Below, in pieces: positions 22,676 to 30,672 of a stretch of DNA of 46,875 bases. The translations under genes and the position numbers were made by a program. The notes below the pieces were generated by a model that saw only the letters and a program-made list of their open reading frames with translations, ran no database searches and had not been told where the DNA came from. How positions within the stretch are numbered: position 1 is the first letter of the stretch; each line of letters starts with the position of its first letter. The DNA is from Desulfocapsa sp. (GTDB taxonomy: Bacteria > Desulfobacterota > Desulfobulbia > Desulfobulbales > Desulfocapsaceae), in NCBI GenBank assembly GCA_022712975.1, contig JAFLJO010000073.1, positions 1 to 46,875 on the forward strand. The letters run 5' to 3'.

Positions 22676-23686
22676 ATGCGTAAATATTCTACATTATCTC
22701 TATTCAGTGGTTGTGGTGGCCTTGACTTAGGATTTCGTGGAAATTTCCAGTTTCTTAATAAAAAATATGCTTCTAATAATTTCGATATCATTTGGGCTAA
22801 CGATATTGAAAAAAATGCCTGCAAAACATACCGTGAGAACTTCAATCATCATATTGTGTGTGGTGATATCCGATCTATCCTAGAAAACACCTACCCAACA
22901 TTATTTGATGAACATATGCCCTCATCGGTAGATATAGTATTAGGTGGCTTCCCATGCCAAGATTTTAGCCATGCCGGCAAAAGGAAAGGTTTTAAAAGCC
23001 AACGTGGTACGCTATATCAAGCGATGTCCGAAGTCATTAAAAGAACCCAACCAAAGTTGTTTTTAGCTGAAAATGTTAAAGGTCTTTTAACAATGAATAA
23101 TGGCGATGCCATAAAGCAAATAACCGATGATTTTAAATCGTTGGGGTATCACATTTCCTATAAATTGTTAATGGCTGCTAATTTCGAGGTACCTCAAAAA
23201 AGGGAAAGAGTCGTCATTATAGGCACAAGAAAAGATATTTTGCCAAATTTTAAATTTCCTAAATCCGTTTTAGCAAAAGAGCAATGGATGTCTTTAGCCA
23301 AAGCCATAGGAGATTTAGAAGAGGTTGAAGAAGGTGCACAAGTAAATCATTTCTGGTCAAAAGCCAAAAAAAATAAAGGACAAGGGAATAATTCAGTTAA
23401 AAAAGATCAACCCGGCCCAACAATGAGAGCCGAACACCATGGAAATATTGAATTTCACTGGAACGAGAAAAGACGTTTGTCTGCTAGAGAAGCAGCAAGA
23501 ATACAATCGTTTCCCGATGATTTCATCTTTCACCCTTCCACATCAAGTGCCTACAAACAAATAGGTAATGCAGTTCCACCTGTATTTGCATGGTTTCTTG
23601 CGAAAGAAATCGATCAATTTCTTTCTCTCTCTTTGCCTAAAGATAAGCACGCTGAATCATCACAAATGTTAGCGGTGAACATATGA
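22676..23686 (+). CDS. DNA (cytosine-5) methyltransferase of a type II RM system
   Basis: A 336-residue C5-MTase. Motif I LSLFSGCGGLDLGF, motif IV GGFPCQDFS with catalytic Cys in PCQ, motif VI AENVKG, motif VIII QKRERVVIIG, and motifs IX/X RLSAREAARIQSFP and GNAVPP, in the standard order. The target-recognition region between VIII and IX is short (about 90 residues). The ATG at 22676 is chosen over one at 22655 because AGAGG lies 10 nt upstream. It overlaps the endonuclease gene by 4 nt (ATGA). It protects host DNA at the recognition site, which cannot be deduced here. Codon use is A/T-rich. Confidence 0.93.
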   Translation: MRKYSTLSLFSGCGGLDLGFRGNFQFLNKKYASNNFDIIWANDIEKNACKTYRENFNHHIVCGDIRSILENTYPTLFDEHMPSSVDIVLGGFPCQDFSHAGKRKGFKSQRGTLYQAMSEVIKRTQPKLFLAENVKGLLTMNNGDAIKQITDDFKSLGYHISYKLLMAANFEVPQKRERVVIIGTRKDILPNFKFPKSVLAKEQWMSLAKAIGDLEEVEEGAQVNHFWSKAKKNKGQGNNSVKKDQPGPTMRAEHHGNIEFHWNEKRRLSAREAARIQSFPDDFIFHPSTSSAYKQIGNAVPPVFAWFLAKEIDQFLSLSLPKDKHAESSQMLAVNI

Positions 23687-24729
23687 TCGTTGCTCACAAT
23701 GATGATTACGAAATTTTCACTGCACTCTTGACTGTATCGGTAATAGAATTACAAAATGACGCTATCAAGCGAGGCAACTATTACCTCACCAGAGGTGGTA
23801 TTAATCTGGAAAAAGATGTGTATGAAATTGTAAACAAAAACGCCAAAGGTTCAATATATGAAGGTAATATTGAACTGATTTCAGGTCAAAAATTCCCAGA
23901 TATCGTTGCATATGTAAATAGCAATCAAGCCTATGGGCTTGAAGTTAAGACCACAAAGCAAAACAAGTGGAAATCAACTGGAAGCAGTATTTTTGAAGGA
24001 ACAAGGGTTGATGACGTTAAAAATATTCATTTGCTCTTTGGTAAGTTAGCAGACCCCATAGAATTCAAATGCAGGAAATATGAAGAGTGCTTGTATGATG
24101 TTGCCATTACACATTCACCCAGATATCTGATTGATATGGAAACCACCAGTGAGCATTCTATTTTTTCGAAAGTAGGAGTTGATTATAATACTTTAAGAAA
24201 ACTCGATAATCCTTTCAAACCAATCAAGAAATATTTCCGAGCAGGTCTCAAAGAAGGAGAAGATTTGTGGTGGATTGACAACACCGAAGAAAGTGTTCGA
24301 GAGTTAGGCGTCAAGATATGGGGTAACCTATCAACTGCTGAAAAAGATGAACTGAGAGTTTTAGCATTAGCTTACTTCCCTAATTTATTGGGAAGAGATC
24401 CCAAGAAATATGCTCAATTGGCCAGTTGGTTAGTGGCACAATATGGGATAGTGAATCATGCTCTACGAGATACTTTTAGCGCTGGTGGTCAAGTTTCAAT
24501 AAAAGAAATCTTGTTTCCTAAAATATTTCATCATATTACTCATGATCTGGATTCAATATTTGCTATTGTTAAAGATATTCCTGAAGATGATATTAAGCAT
24601 TACTGGAAAGTGCAGCAAATAGAAGAAAACCATGTTGAAACCTGGAAAAAACAATGTCTGAAGCATTGTAAAGCAGGGTTGAGTCAAAAACAATTTAATG
24701 CAATAAAAAATGTACTGCAAACTGCATAA
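23683..24729 (+). CDS. Type II restriction endonuclease, PD-(D/E)xK type
   Basis: A 348-residue protein coupled to the methyltransferase by an ATGA overlap. The PD-(D/E)xK nuclease core is visible at residues 69-88: FPDIVAYVNSNQAYGLEVK, where the Asp and the Glu-x-Lys are the metal-binding residues. The remainder is not recognised and probably forms the DNA-recognition part. It should cut the sequence protected by the neighbouring methyltransferase. No controller (C) protein gene is seen. The pair ends 6 nt before an attC-like site, consistent with capture as one gene cassette. Confidence 0.8.
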   Translation: MIVAHNDDYEIFTALLTVSVIELQNDAIKRGNYYLTRGGINLEKDVYEIVNKNAKGSIYEGNIELISGQKFPDIVAYVNSNQAYGLEVKTTKQNKWKSTGSSIFEGTRVDDVKNIHLLFGKLADPIEFKCRKYEECLYDVAITHSPRYLIDMETTSEHSIFSKVGVDYNTLRKLDNPFKPIKKYFRAGLKEGEDLWWIDNTEESVRELGVKIWGNLSTAEKDELRVLALAYFPNLLGRDPKKYAQLASWLVAQYGIVNHALRDTFSAGGQVSIKEILFPKIFHHITHDLDSIFAIVKDIPEDDIKHYWKVQQIEENHVETWKKQCLKHCKAGLSQKQFNAIKNVLQTA

Positions 24730-24734
24730 ATCAC

Positions 24735-24862
24735 AGAACAATGGTGTTCAGCCGACCCCAAGCAGCGCAGTTTTCCATATGAAACTGGTCAATTACTCAA
24801 GCTCACAGCTGCGAATAACCTTTGTCGGTTAAAGTGCTTGGGGCGGCTGATACCGGACGTTC
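24735..24862 (+). repeat. attC-like site after the RM pair
   Basis: AGAACAATGG at the left and GATACCGGACGTTC at the right form the outer cores. CAGCCGACCCCAAGCA (24749-24764) pairs with TGCTTGGGGCGGCTG (24835-24849) with one bulged base, as is usual in attC hairpins. It is located immediately after the endonuclease stop codon. Confidence 0.55.
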
Positions 24863-25012
24863 ACGGCGGCTTCGCCGCCGTGAATCGCAGTGCTGACTGC
24901 GTCCAGTTCCTTGTTCCGGCGCTATGCGCCAGAACAAGGAACTGGACCGGACACCGATCAACCAGACTACGTCTGCTTGATCGGCGTACGGCGCCGGTCA
25001 GCACCGCGATTG
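24858..25012. repeat. Multi-arm palindromic element
   Basis: A GC-rich island in A/T-rich DNA. A perfect 11-bp hairpin TTCACGGCGGC/GCCGCCGTGAA (24860-24884) precedes a closing stem AATCGCAGTGCTGAC/GTCAGCACCGCGATT (24883-24897 with 24997-25011). That stem encloses a 16-bp perfect hairpin GTCCAGTTCCTTGTTC (24901-24947, with inner GGCGC/GCGCC) and a 13-bp hairpin CGATCAACCAGAC (24955-24983, one mismatch). The result is a three-way-junction fold in DNA or RNA. Not a known RNA family as far as can be told. Confidence 0.7.
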
Positions 25013-25065
25013 GCAACCAATAATCAAAACTTGCTATGTGAGTAATTTAGGTATATATTCTACTC

Positions 25066-25329
25066 ATGCATGATTTTGAATACGATAAAAATAAAAGCAC
25101 TTCAAATCTAGAAAAACATGGTATTGATTTTGAGGCAGCTCAAGAGCTATGGATAGACTCCGAACTTATTGAGCTAAAGGTAAAATCAGAAGATGAAACA
25201 CGCTTTTTAGTTATCGGTCTCATTGCTAAAAAGCATTGGTCAGCTGTAATAACTTATCGTGCTGGTGTTATCAGAATTATTTCAGTCAGGCGCTCGCGTA
25301 AAAAAGAGGTGAAGCTTTATGAAAGCTAA
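25066..25329 (+). CDS. brnT: BrnT-family toxin
   Basis: An 87-residue protein matching BrnT: an N-terminal FEYDKNKSTSNLEKHGIDFEAAQELW segment (the family's D-x-x-K-x-x-x-N-x-x-KHG-V/I-x-F pattern) and a C-terminal IRIISVRRSRKKEVKLYE end. BrnT is a RelE-fold ribonuclease toxin that inhibits translation. Its gene precedes the antitoxin gene, the reverse of the usual TA order but normal for brnTA, and overlaps it by 11 nt. It lies just after the multi-arm palindrome. Confidence 0.9.
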   Translation: MHDFEYDKNKSTSNLEKHGIDFEAAQELWIDSELIELKVKSEDETRFLVIGLIAKKHWSAVITYRAGVIRIISVRRSRKKEVKLYES

Positions 25330-25576
25330 GAATTTTGATAAAAAATTTGATGATAATAAACAAGATATTATAGACGACCTTGATTTGTCTACTATTAAGC
25401 TCCCAAATCAAAAACAAAAAAGAATCAATGTAGATTTTCCTTCTTGGGTAATTGATTCATTAGATAGGGAAGCTGGTCGAGTTGGTGTAACTCGCCAATC
25501 TATAATCAAACTTTGGCTAGTTGAACGCCTTGAAGAAAGAGCTGCTAACAAGGCAAATGCACATGGAAAGATTTAA
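25319..25576 (+). CDS. brnA: BrnA-family antitoxin
   Basis: An 85-residue antitoxin. The N-terminal half is charged and binds BrnT in the family. The C-terminal half has the ribbon-helix-helix signature KRINVDFPSWVIDSLDREA and GVTRQSIIKLWLVERL, the DNA-binding part that represses the operon. It overlaps brnT by 11 nt. The last codons run into an attC-like inverted repeat, so the protein tail ANKANAHGKI may be encoded by the recombination site. Confidence 0.88.
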   Translation: MKAKNFDKKFDDNKQDIIDDLDLSTIKLPNQKQKRINVDFPSWVIDSLDREAGRVGVTRQSIIKLWLVERLEERAANKANAHGKI

Positions 25577-25612
25577 GCCACGCCGCTACGCTATGTGTCT
25601 TAAATTGCCTAA
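25544..25612 (+). repeat. attC-like site overlapping the brnA 3' end
   Basis: GCTAACAAGGCAAATGCACA at the left pairs with CTATGTGTCTTAAATTGCC at the right (GGCAA/TTGCC and ATGCACAT/ATGTG arms, with unpaired bases). The GCTAACAA core is the same as in the two RelE-type cassettes. The right core is degenerate. Confidence 0.4.
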
Positions 25613-25615
25613 AAT

Positions 25616-25693
25616 AATCAGGGACAGACCACGATTAATTGATGCTATGATAGCAGGTAGCGGAAAGATAATTGGGGTCTGTCTCCGATTTAC
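25616..25693. repeat. REP-like inverted repeat
   Basis: AATCAGGGACAGACCACGA (25616) and TTGGGGTCTGTCTCCGATT (25673) are imperfect reverse complements. Related single arms occur at about 25709 (AATCGGGGACA) and 26125 (GGGGTATGTCCCCGATT). This is the form of REP sequences spread by RAYT-type transposases. Confidence 0.5.
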
Positions 25694-25736
25694 CAAGGGA
25701 ACTAAACAATCGGGGACACTGAAAGGGAAAAGTGGT

Positions 25737-25784
25737 AATCCTGAAGGGATTAGGTCGTATAGCCGGTGGTTTTAACCACCGGTA
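25737..25784 (+). repeat. 48-bp inverted repeat, left copy (REP-like palindrome)
   Basis: Starts AATCCTGAAGGGATTAGG and ends in the palindrome CCGGTGGTTTTAACCACCGG. The reverse complement is at 26035-26082, matching at 47 of 48 positions. The two copies flank a transposase remnant. Confidence 0.8.
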
Positions 25785-25791
25785 TCAGTTT

Positions 25792-25904
25792 TTATGAATT
25801 TTTTAGTCCTGTAAAGACGATGTTTTCCTCGATTCCAGAATATCGTTCATCATATTGTATCTGATGGTGTTCAAGGATTACTCTGAATTCATTTCGAATT
25901 CCAT
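25792..25904 (-). pseudogene. C-terminal remnant of a RAYT (IS200/IS605-like Y1) transposase
   Basis: On the minus strand the last about 38 codons of an open frame read YHGIRNEFRVILEHHQIQYD then ERYSGIEENIVFTGLKNS and stop at 25792. The segment NEFRVILEHHQIQYDERY closely resembles the end of REP-associated tyrosine transposases (EFxxFLKxxxVxYDERY). The catalytic HUH domain is missing upstream. It lies between two REP-like inverted repeats, so it is probably a decayed REP/RAYT unit. Confidence 0.5.
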
Positions 25905-26034
25905 GGTAAGCAAAAACTCACTGGCTTTTGTGTTGAATATTGTATTATTATACCAGATTGGTTAACGTGCTCCCCCATGTTTGTTTGATTTTGTTTACAT
26001 CGTCCCTTCAGGACTTATTGTGGTAATTGGCTCT

Positions 26035-26082
26035 TACCGGTGGTTAAAACCACCGGCTATATGACCTAATCCCTTCAGGATT
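26035..26082 (-). repeat. 48-bp inverted repeat, right copy (REP-like palindrome)
   Basis: Contains the palindrome CCGGTGGTTAAAACCACCGG followed by CTATATGACCTAATCCC. It is the mirror of 25737-25784 with one difference. The near-perfect match while the enclosed transposase has decayed suggests the arms were exchanged or moved more recently. Confidence 0.8.
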
Positions 26083-26191
26083 GTTGTTATACAGACCTCC
26101 CAAAACATAGTGTGAAAGATAGTTGGGGTATGTCCCCGATTTGCTTGGAAATTTGTACTGAATCGAGTCCGATAAAATATAGAGGTTAGTG

Positions 26192-27805
26192 ATGTATTAC
26201 TCTTTGAAAAAAAATCTGGTAATCCTTTTTCTGTTCTTTTTGGTTCCAATGGCAGCAAATGCTGCACAGGTAACAGAAGACAGGTCAGTTGTTTTTTACC
26301 TCACAGATGTCTCTGAAGCAGGAGATATGGCATATCTGAGAGATAGCCTGCGGCTTATGCTTGCAAGCAGACTTGCTTCTGTTGCAGGCGGAGAGGTTCG
26401 GCTGGAAAAGAAAATGTCAAAGAAAAGGGATATGGCTTTTTATAGAGTGAAAAGTCGTCTTGTCAGTACAGCAAATGGGCTGGAAGTTTCTGTGGAAGCA
26501 TTCAGACCACATGATGATACTCCGTTGTATTTCCAGTCTGCTGTTGGTAGTACAGGCATAATGACTGCCTTGGATGTGCTTGTTGCCGATATCGGGCAAT
26601 CGCTTTTTTCTTCAATACCTGATTCTTCTGAAACAAAGAAAGAACCGGAGCTAAAGATGGTCAGTGAGATTGATTTGAGTAGATCTCACCCGGATAAAAT
26701 ATTTAAAGTAAGAAAAGGATTGGGGCTTTCCATTGAGCAGGATGATTTTATTGCTCAGATGGCCATAGAGGTACGCACAACCGAGCGTTTTACCAGCGAG
26801 GTCTTGTCGGTTCGACCCAAGGGCATGACAGTCGGAGATATAGATGGTGATGGAAATGATGAAATACTGTTTGCCACCAATAGAAAAATGCATATTTATC
26901 GCCTGGATAATCAGAAAATTCACCATATTGAAAGCATTTCTTTACCGGGAAATATAAGTGTTCACGCCGTAAATGTGGCGGATTTAAACAATAACGGGTT
27001 AATGGAACTGTATCTCAGTGGCACAAAGGGAAACAAGCCCCAGTCGTTTGTTTTGGAGTGGACTGCCAAAACCGGAGTGAAATTTTTGCATAAATATGTG
27101 AACTGGTATCTTAGGCCTGTAAATATCCCTGGTGAAGGTGTGGTTCTTGCGGGGCAAAAAGGTGGATTTGGGGGCGGAATGTCGCCGGGTATCTATCGAA
27201 TGGTTTTTGCATCGAATACGAAAATTACCGGCACAGAGGCTTTCCACATACCTGAGTCCGTAAATTTATTTGATTTTGTTTTTGCTGATCTTGATGGGGA
27301 CAAACTTCCTGAAATCGTAACGATTGATGGAAAAGATCAGCTGAAGGTTTATGATTCTGCTTTAAGGCTGCTTTACACATCCCCCAGTGGATTTGGTGGT
27401 AGAGAATTATCCGATGGGATGAACTTCCCCATTCGCCTGGTTGCCACTGATTTTGACAATGATGGGAAAGAGGATATTCTTGTCGTTGACAATGAGTTGT
27501 ATTCACCAAAAATATTAAGTGAAACAAAGTGGTACAGAAACGGGCAGGTTCGTGGTCTGGTCTGGGATGTTGACACTTTTATGGAGATGTGGAGTACCAA
27601 TCTTTTCTCAAACTCAGTCACAGATTTTCAGTTTTTATCATATCCGGCTCCTGCGGGCAGCGATATCGATATGAGGGGACGACTATTTGTTCTGGAACCG
27701 GAAACAAGTGATTTGTTGCAACAGGTGCTGCTTGGCGGCGGTGGAAGCAGATTGTTCATTTATGGCATGGATTTTGTGACAAAACATGAGAAAAAAGTAG
27801 AATAA
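26192..27805 (+). CDS. Secreted FG-GAP/VCBS-repeat protein
   Basis: A 537-residue exported protein. The signal peptide is KKNLVILFLFFLVPMAANAA with cleavage after the AnA motif. The first about 190 residues are unassigned, with a pattern like FlgO/curli-assembly-type lipoproteins (repeated LRDSLRLMLASRLASVAGG). Four FG-GAP/VCBS blades follow, recognisable by the calcium-loop motif D-x-D/N-x-D/N-G: GDIDGDGNDEILFA, ADLNNNGLMELYL, ADLDGDKLPEIVT and TDFDNDGKEDILVV. A beta-propeller in the periplasm or at the surface is inferred. The ATG at 26192 is preferred over the GTG at 26189 because of AGAGG at 26181. It is followed by the porin gene but has no obvious shared role. Confidence 0.82.
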   Translation: MYYSLKKNLVILFLFFLVPMAANAAQVTEDRSVVFYLTDVSEAGDMAYLRDSLRLMLASRLASVAGGEVRLEKKMSKKRDMAFYRVKSRLVSTANGLEVSVEAFRPHDDTPLYFQSAVGSTGIMTALDVLVADIGQSLFSSIPDSSETKKEPELKMVSEIDLSRSHPDKIFKVRKGLGLSIEQDDFIAQMAIEVRTTERFTSEVLSVRPKGMTVGDIDGDGNDEILFATNRKMHIYRLDNQKIHHIESISLPGNISVHAVNVADLNNNGLMELYLSGTKGNKPQSFVLEWTAKTGVKFLHKYVNWYLRPVNIPGEGVVLAGQKGGFGGGMSPGIYRMVFASNTKITGTEAFHIPESVNLFDFVFADLDGDKLPEIVTIDGKDQLKVYDSALRLLYTSPSGFGGRELSDGMNFPIRLVATDFDNDGKEDILVVDNELYSPKILSETKWYRNGQVRGLVWDVDTFMEMWSTNLFSNSVTDFQFLSYPAPAGSDIDMRGRLFVLEPETSDLLQQVLLGGGGSRLFIYGMDFVTKHEKKVE

Positions 27806-27847
27806 CAAGCCGCAAGTATAAAAAATTTAACTTTTTGTAAAAAAAAC

Positions 27848-27876
27848 TTGACAGGTGAGGGCGGCGCAGATATTGT
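27848..27876 (+). promoter_or_regulatory. Strong sigma-70 promoter of the porin gene
   Basis: -35 TTGACA at 27848-27853, 17-bp spacer, -10 TATTGT at 27871-27876. It is followed by a leader of about 95 nt with a small hairpin (CTCCA-AGGTG-TGGAG near 27938) and a strong AAAGGAG site before the porin ATG at 27978. Confidence 0.75.
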
Positions 27877-27977
27877 TCTCTGTAAGTGTGGTTCAAAAAA
27901 TATTGTTTTGCCTTTCCTGGCAGACAATAAAAACACGCTCCAAGGTGTGGAGTGAAAAATGTAAAGGAGATAAAGAG

Positions 27978-29060
27978 ATGAAAAAAGTAATTTGTGCTGT
28001 TGCTGCTTTTGGCATGGTTGCCGGTGTTGCAACTGTTGCTTCTGCAGAAGTAGAACTGAGTGGTGATGCCCGTGCTCGTATGATTTATAAAGACAATATG
28101 GGAGAAACATCTCATTCCTACTGGGATTCTCGTGTACGTGTTGCAATTGAAGGGAAAACAGAGAGTGGCGCTTATGTGAACGCTCGTGTGGAACTCTTCG
28201 ACCGGGCTTGGGGGACAAACCTTGGTGATTCTAATGTTGCCACTGATTATGCTTATCTTGGTTTCAAAACAAATGGTTTTGATGTGAGTGCAGGACGGCA
28301 GGTGGTTGATGAAACTGTATGGTTTTTGAATGATGAGCGTTTTGATCGCTTTAAACTCCTTTACAACACTGGTGATATGACAGTTGGCTATACTTATGAC
28401 CAGCTTTTTGAAGGGTTTGACACCGTCGGTTTTGAAGGAGATGATATAGTTATGCATGGTTTGTTGTATACACAGAAAATCGGTGAGTCCTTTACGGTTT
28501 TGACCCGTGGTCTTTATGTGGTCAATGACACTGCTGTAGATGCTGACGGTTTCCTTGGAACTGTAAACCTTGGAATGAATTTTGGTGCTAACACAATCAC
28601 TGTTGAGCAGTCTTGGAAAGACGGTGATGTAATGGGAACTCCTGATGACCAGTTTGGTGGCTATGCTCAATGGAGTGCACCCTTTGGTTCTGTAACTCCA
28701 ACAGTTACACTTGGTTACACAAAGGATGGTTTCGAAGCTTCTGGTGATTTCAGTTATATCATGATTGGTGATGGCTGGGCTACTAGTGCTGTTGAAAAAA
28801 TAGGTATGGGTGGAGACACTGTTTTTATCGGAACCACTGCTGATATGTCGTTGTCCGAGAAACTTGATCTTCAGGGAAATCTTGTTTATTTAGACAGAGA
28901 CACTGTTGACGGCTTAGATGAAAGACTTATCGAACTTTCCGGTATGGTTAGCTATGAAGTCATCACAGGCGCTACACTGAGCTTTAAAGCCGGTATGCTG
29001 GATTTTGATGATGCCGATACCGCAGTTTCTGCTGTAACAAGAATCGACGTTAGATTCTAG
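27978..29060 (+). CDS. Outer-membrane porin
   Basis: A 360-residue beta-barrel protein. The signal peptide (MKKVICAVAAFGMVAGVATV, cleaved after ASA) precedes alternating strand-like segments rich in Gly, Tyr and Asp. The protein ends in an aromatic DVRF, the C-terminal Phe signal for BAM-dependent insertion. The size and DARARMIYKDN start resemble porins of delta-type Desulfobacterota. The ATG at 27978 is fixed by AAAGGAG 10 nt upstream; the longer frame back to 27855 would destroy the signal peptide. A consensus promoter and a strong terminator bracket it as a single highly expressed gene. Likely a general diffusion channel; selectivity not inferable. Confidence 0.85.
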   Translation: MKKVICAVAAFGMVAGVATVASAEVELSGDARARMIYKDNMGETSHSYWDSRVRVAIEGKTESGAYVNARVELFDRAWGTNLGDSNVATDYAYLGFKTNGFDVSAGRQVVDETVWFLNDERFDRFKLLYNTGDMTVGYTYDQLFEGFDTVGFEGDDIVMHGLLYTQKIGESFTVLTRGLYVVNDTAVDADGFLGTVNLGMNFGANTITVEQSWKDGDVMGTPDDQFGGYAQWSAPFGSVTPTVTLGYTKDGFEASGDFSYIMIGDGWATSAVEKIGMGGDTVFIGTTADMSLSEKLDLQGNLVYLDRDTVDGLDERLIELSGMVSYEVITGATLSFKAGMLDFDDADTAVSAVTRIDVRF

Positions 29061-29106
29061 GACATAAAGTAATATTATCGTCTTAAACGTTACAAAAGAT
29101 GTAGTA

Positions 29107-29142
29107 AAAAAACGAGTCCTTTATGGGCTCGTTTTTTTTTGA
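29107..29142 (+). terminator. Rho-independent terminator after the porin gene
   Basis: AAAACGAGTCC-TTTAT-GGGCTCGTTTTTTTTT: a GC-rich stem with one mismatch followed by nine T. The A-rich upstream arm allows weak termination on the other strand too. Confidence 0.92.
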
Positions 29143-29209
29143 TCTTTTTCACAGGAAAGAAACAGGAATGCAGACAGATGACAGACCTTGACCAAATTAC
29201 TACCTTGCA

Positions 29210-30631
29210 GTGAATAGAAAGAAAAATCCCTGGGCAGTCTTTTTTGTGGTAGCAGTGGGGGTTTTTCTTTCCACCATGGACAGTTCCATGATCAATGTGG
29301 CACTCCCCTCCATCATGCGAAGTTTTGGTACAAGCTTGCCCCAAACCGAATGGGTAGTGTTGATTTACCTCTTGACGATTACGGTCTCCTTGCTGTTTTG
29401 GGGAAAGCTTGCAGATCAGATTGGTTTAAGTCGCATATATCTCTCTGGGATGTTAGTCTTCTCCATTGGTTCCGTTTCCTGCTATCTTTCCGCAACACTT
29501 TTGCAACTCATTGGTTTCCGGTTCATGCAGGGTATGGGGGCTGCCATGATGATGGCAACCGGACCTGCGATAATTAAAATGGTTTTCCCGCCAGGTCATT
29601 TAGGAAAAGCTTTAGGGCTTGTCGGGGTCGCCACTTCAGTTGGCCTTATGGCTGGCCCTGTTGTCTCAGGCATCCTTATCCAGAGTTTTTCCTGGCGTGA
29701 GATATTTTTGGTCACAGTACCCATAAGTCTCTTTGTCACTATTGCCGGGTTGTTCATCTTGAAGCCTTTCTCAAAAGGTGTCGTATCTGAACGGACAACT
29801 TCCCCATTCGATTGGGCGGGAATGGCATTGTGGACTGGAATGATAAGTTTGTCTGTACTGATATCAACCCACCATTCCGGATTTCCCAGAGAAATTCTTC
29901 TTATTCTGGTGCTGGCCTGTTTGTCCCTCTTTCTCCTGCTGGTTAAAACAACAAGAGGAAAACAGAATCCTCTCTTTCCTCTTGCTCTTTTTCGTAACAG
30001 ATCGTATGCCATAGCCATGTTTTGTGCAGCACTCTCTTTTGCTGTGCTTTTTGTTGTTCTGATTCTTATGCCTTTTTATCTCGACTTTGTTTTGGGATTG
30101 TCGCCGAGAACAATTGGTCTGGTTATGATGGCTGTACCCATATCAATATTTTTTGTATCCCCACTATCCGGTTACTTTTATGATCGTATCGGGGCTCGTT
30201 TGCTCACTACCAGCGGGCTGTCCATTGTAGCCTTTGGACTATTGCTGCTCTGTTTTCTCTCAGCAGACAGTTCGGCTTTTGCTGTTGCCTGGAGACTTGC
30301 GATTCTCGGATGTGGTCAGGCTCTTTTCCTGTCACCGAATAGTGCAACGGTACTAAAAGGTGTTGATCCCGGAAAAATAGCGGTAAGTGCAGGAATGCTG
30401 GCTACGGCAAGGAATCTTGGGATGTTGGCTGGTGTGGCATTTGCAGGATTAGTATTTGGAATAGTATTCAGGGAGTTTAGCGGTGGGCTCGATCTTAATC
30501 AGTATGACTCTGCTCAGGCACAAAATTTTATAGATGCTTTACGGCTGACCTTTTTGTTTACTGCTGTATTCTCTGTATTAGGAGCTGTTCTTTCATCATT
30601 TAGAGGAAAGGAACGTTTAATGAAAGTCTAA
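29210..30631 (+). CDS. MFS drug exporter, DHA2 (14-helix) type
   Basis: A 473-residue membrane protein with about 14 hydrophobic segments. MFS motif A is visible as WGKLADQIGLSRIY after helix 2, and motif C as GLMAGPVVSGIL in helix 5, which is the antiporter signature of drug:H+ exporters. The start TMDSSMINVALPSI is typical of EmrB/QacA proteins. GTG at 29210 is the start, with a weak AAGG-like site. A terminator follows immediately. Inferred role: proton-driven export of toxic compounds across the inner membrane. No membrane-fusion partner (EmrA) is adjacent. Confidence 0.88.
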   Translation: MNRKKNPWAVFFVVAVGVFLSTMDSSMINVALPSIMRSFGTSLPQTEWVVLIYLLTITVSLLFWGKLADQIGLSRIYLSGMLVFSIGSVSCYLSATLLQLIGFRFMQGMGAAMMMATGPAIIKMVFPPGHLGKALGLVGVATSVGLMAGPVVSGILIQSFSWREIFLVTVPISLFVTIAGLFILKPFSKGVVSERTTSPFDWAGMALWTGMISLSVLISTHHSGFPREILLILVLACLSLFLLLVKTTRGKQNPLFPLALFRNRSYAIAMFCAALSFAVLFVVLILMPFYLDFVLGLSPRTIGLVMMAVPISIFFVSPLSGYFYDRIGARLLTTSGLSIVAFGLLLLCFLSADSSAFAVAWRLAILGCGQALFLSPNSATVLKGVDPGKIAVSAGMLATARNLGMLAGVAFAGLVFGIVFREFSGGLDLNQYDSAQAQNFIDALRLTFLFTAVFSVLGAVLSSFRGKERLMKV

Positions 30632-30643
30632 TAACTATTCGCT

Positions 30644-30672
30644 GGTTCAATCCTGTAGATTGAACCTTTTTT
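30644..30672 (+). terminator. Rho-independent terminator after the MFS gene
   Basis: GGTTCAATC-CTGTA-GATTGAACC, a perfect 9-bp stem, followed by six T. A close relative of this hairpin (two differences) is at 40955-40977. Confidence 0.93.

Noticed and set aside
24838..25023. 61-codon open frame in the multi-arm palindrome
   Set aside because: The frame is created by the GC-rich hairpin arms; the structure explains the sequence better.
25521..25775. 84-codon open frame overlapping the brnA end
   Set aside because: It runs through an attC-like repeat and REP-like repeats, in a different frame from brnA.
27756..28670. 304-codon minus-strand open frame opposite the FG-GAP end and porin start
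   Set aside because: It is antisense to a porin with signal peptide, promoter and terminator; its His/Thr/Ile-rich composition is typical of a shadow frame.
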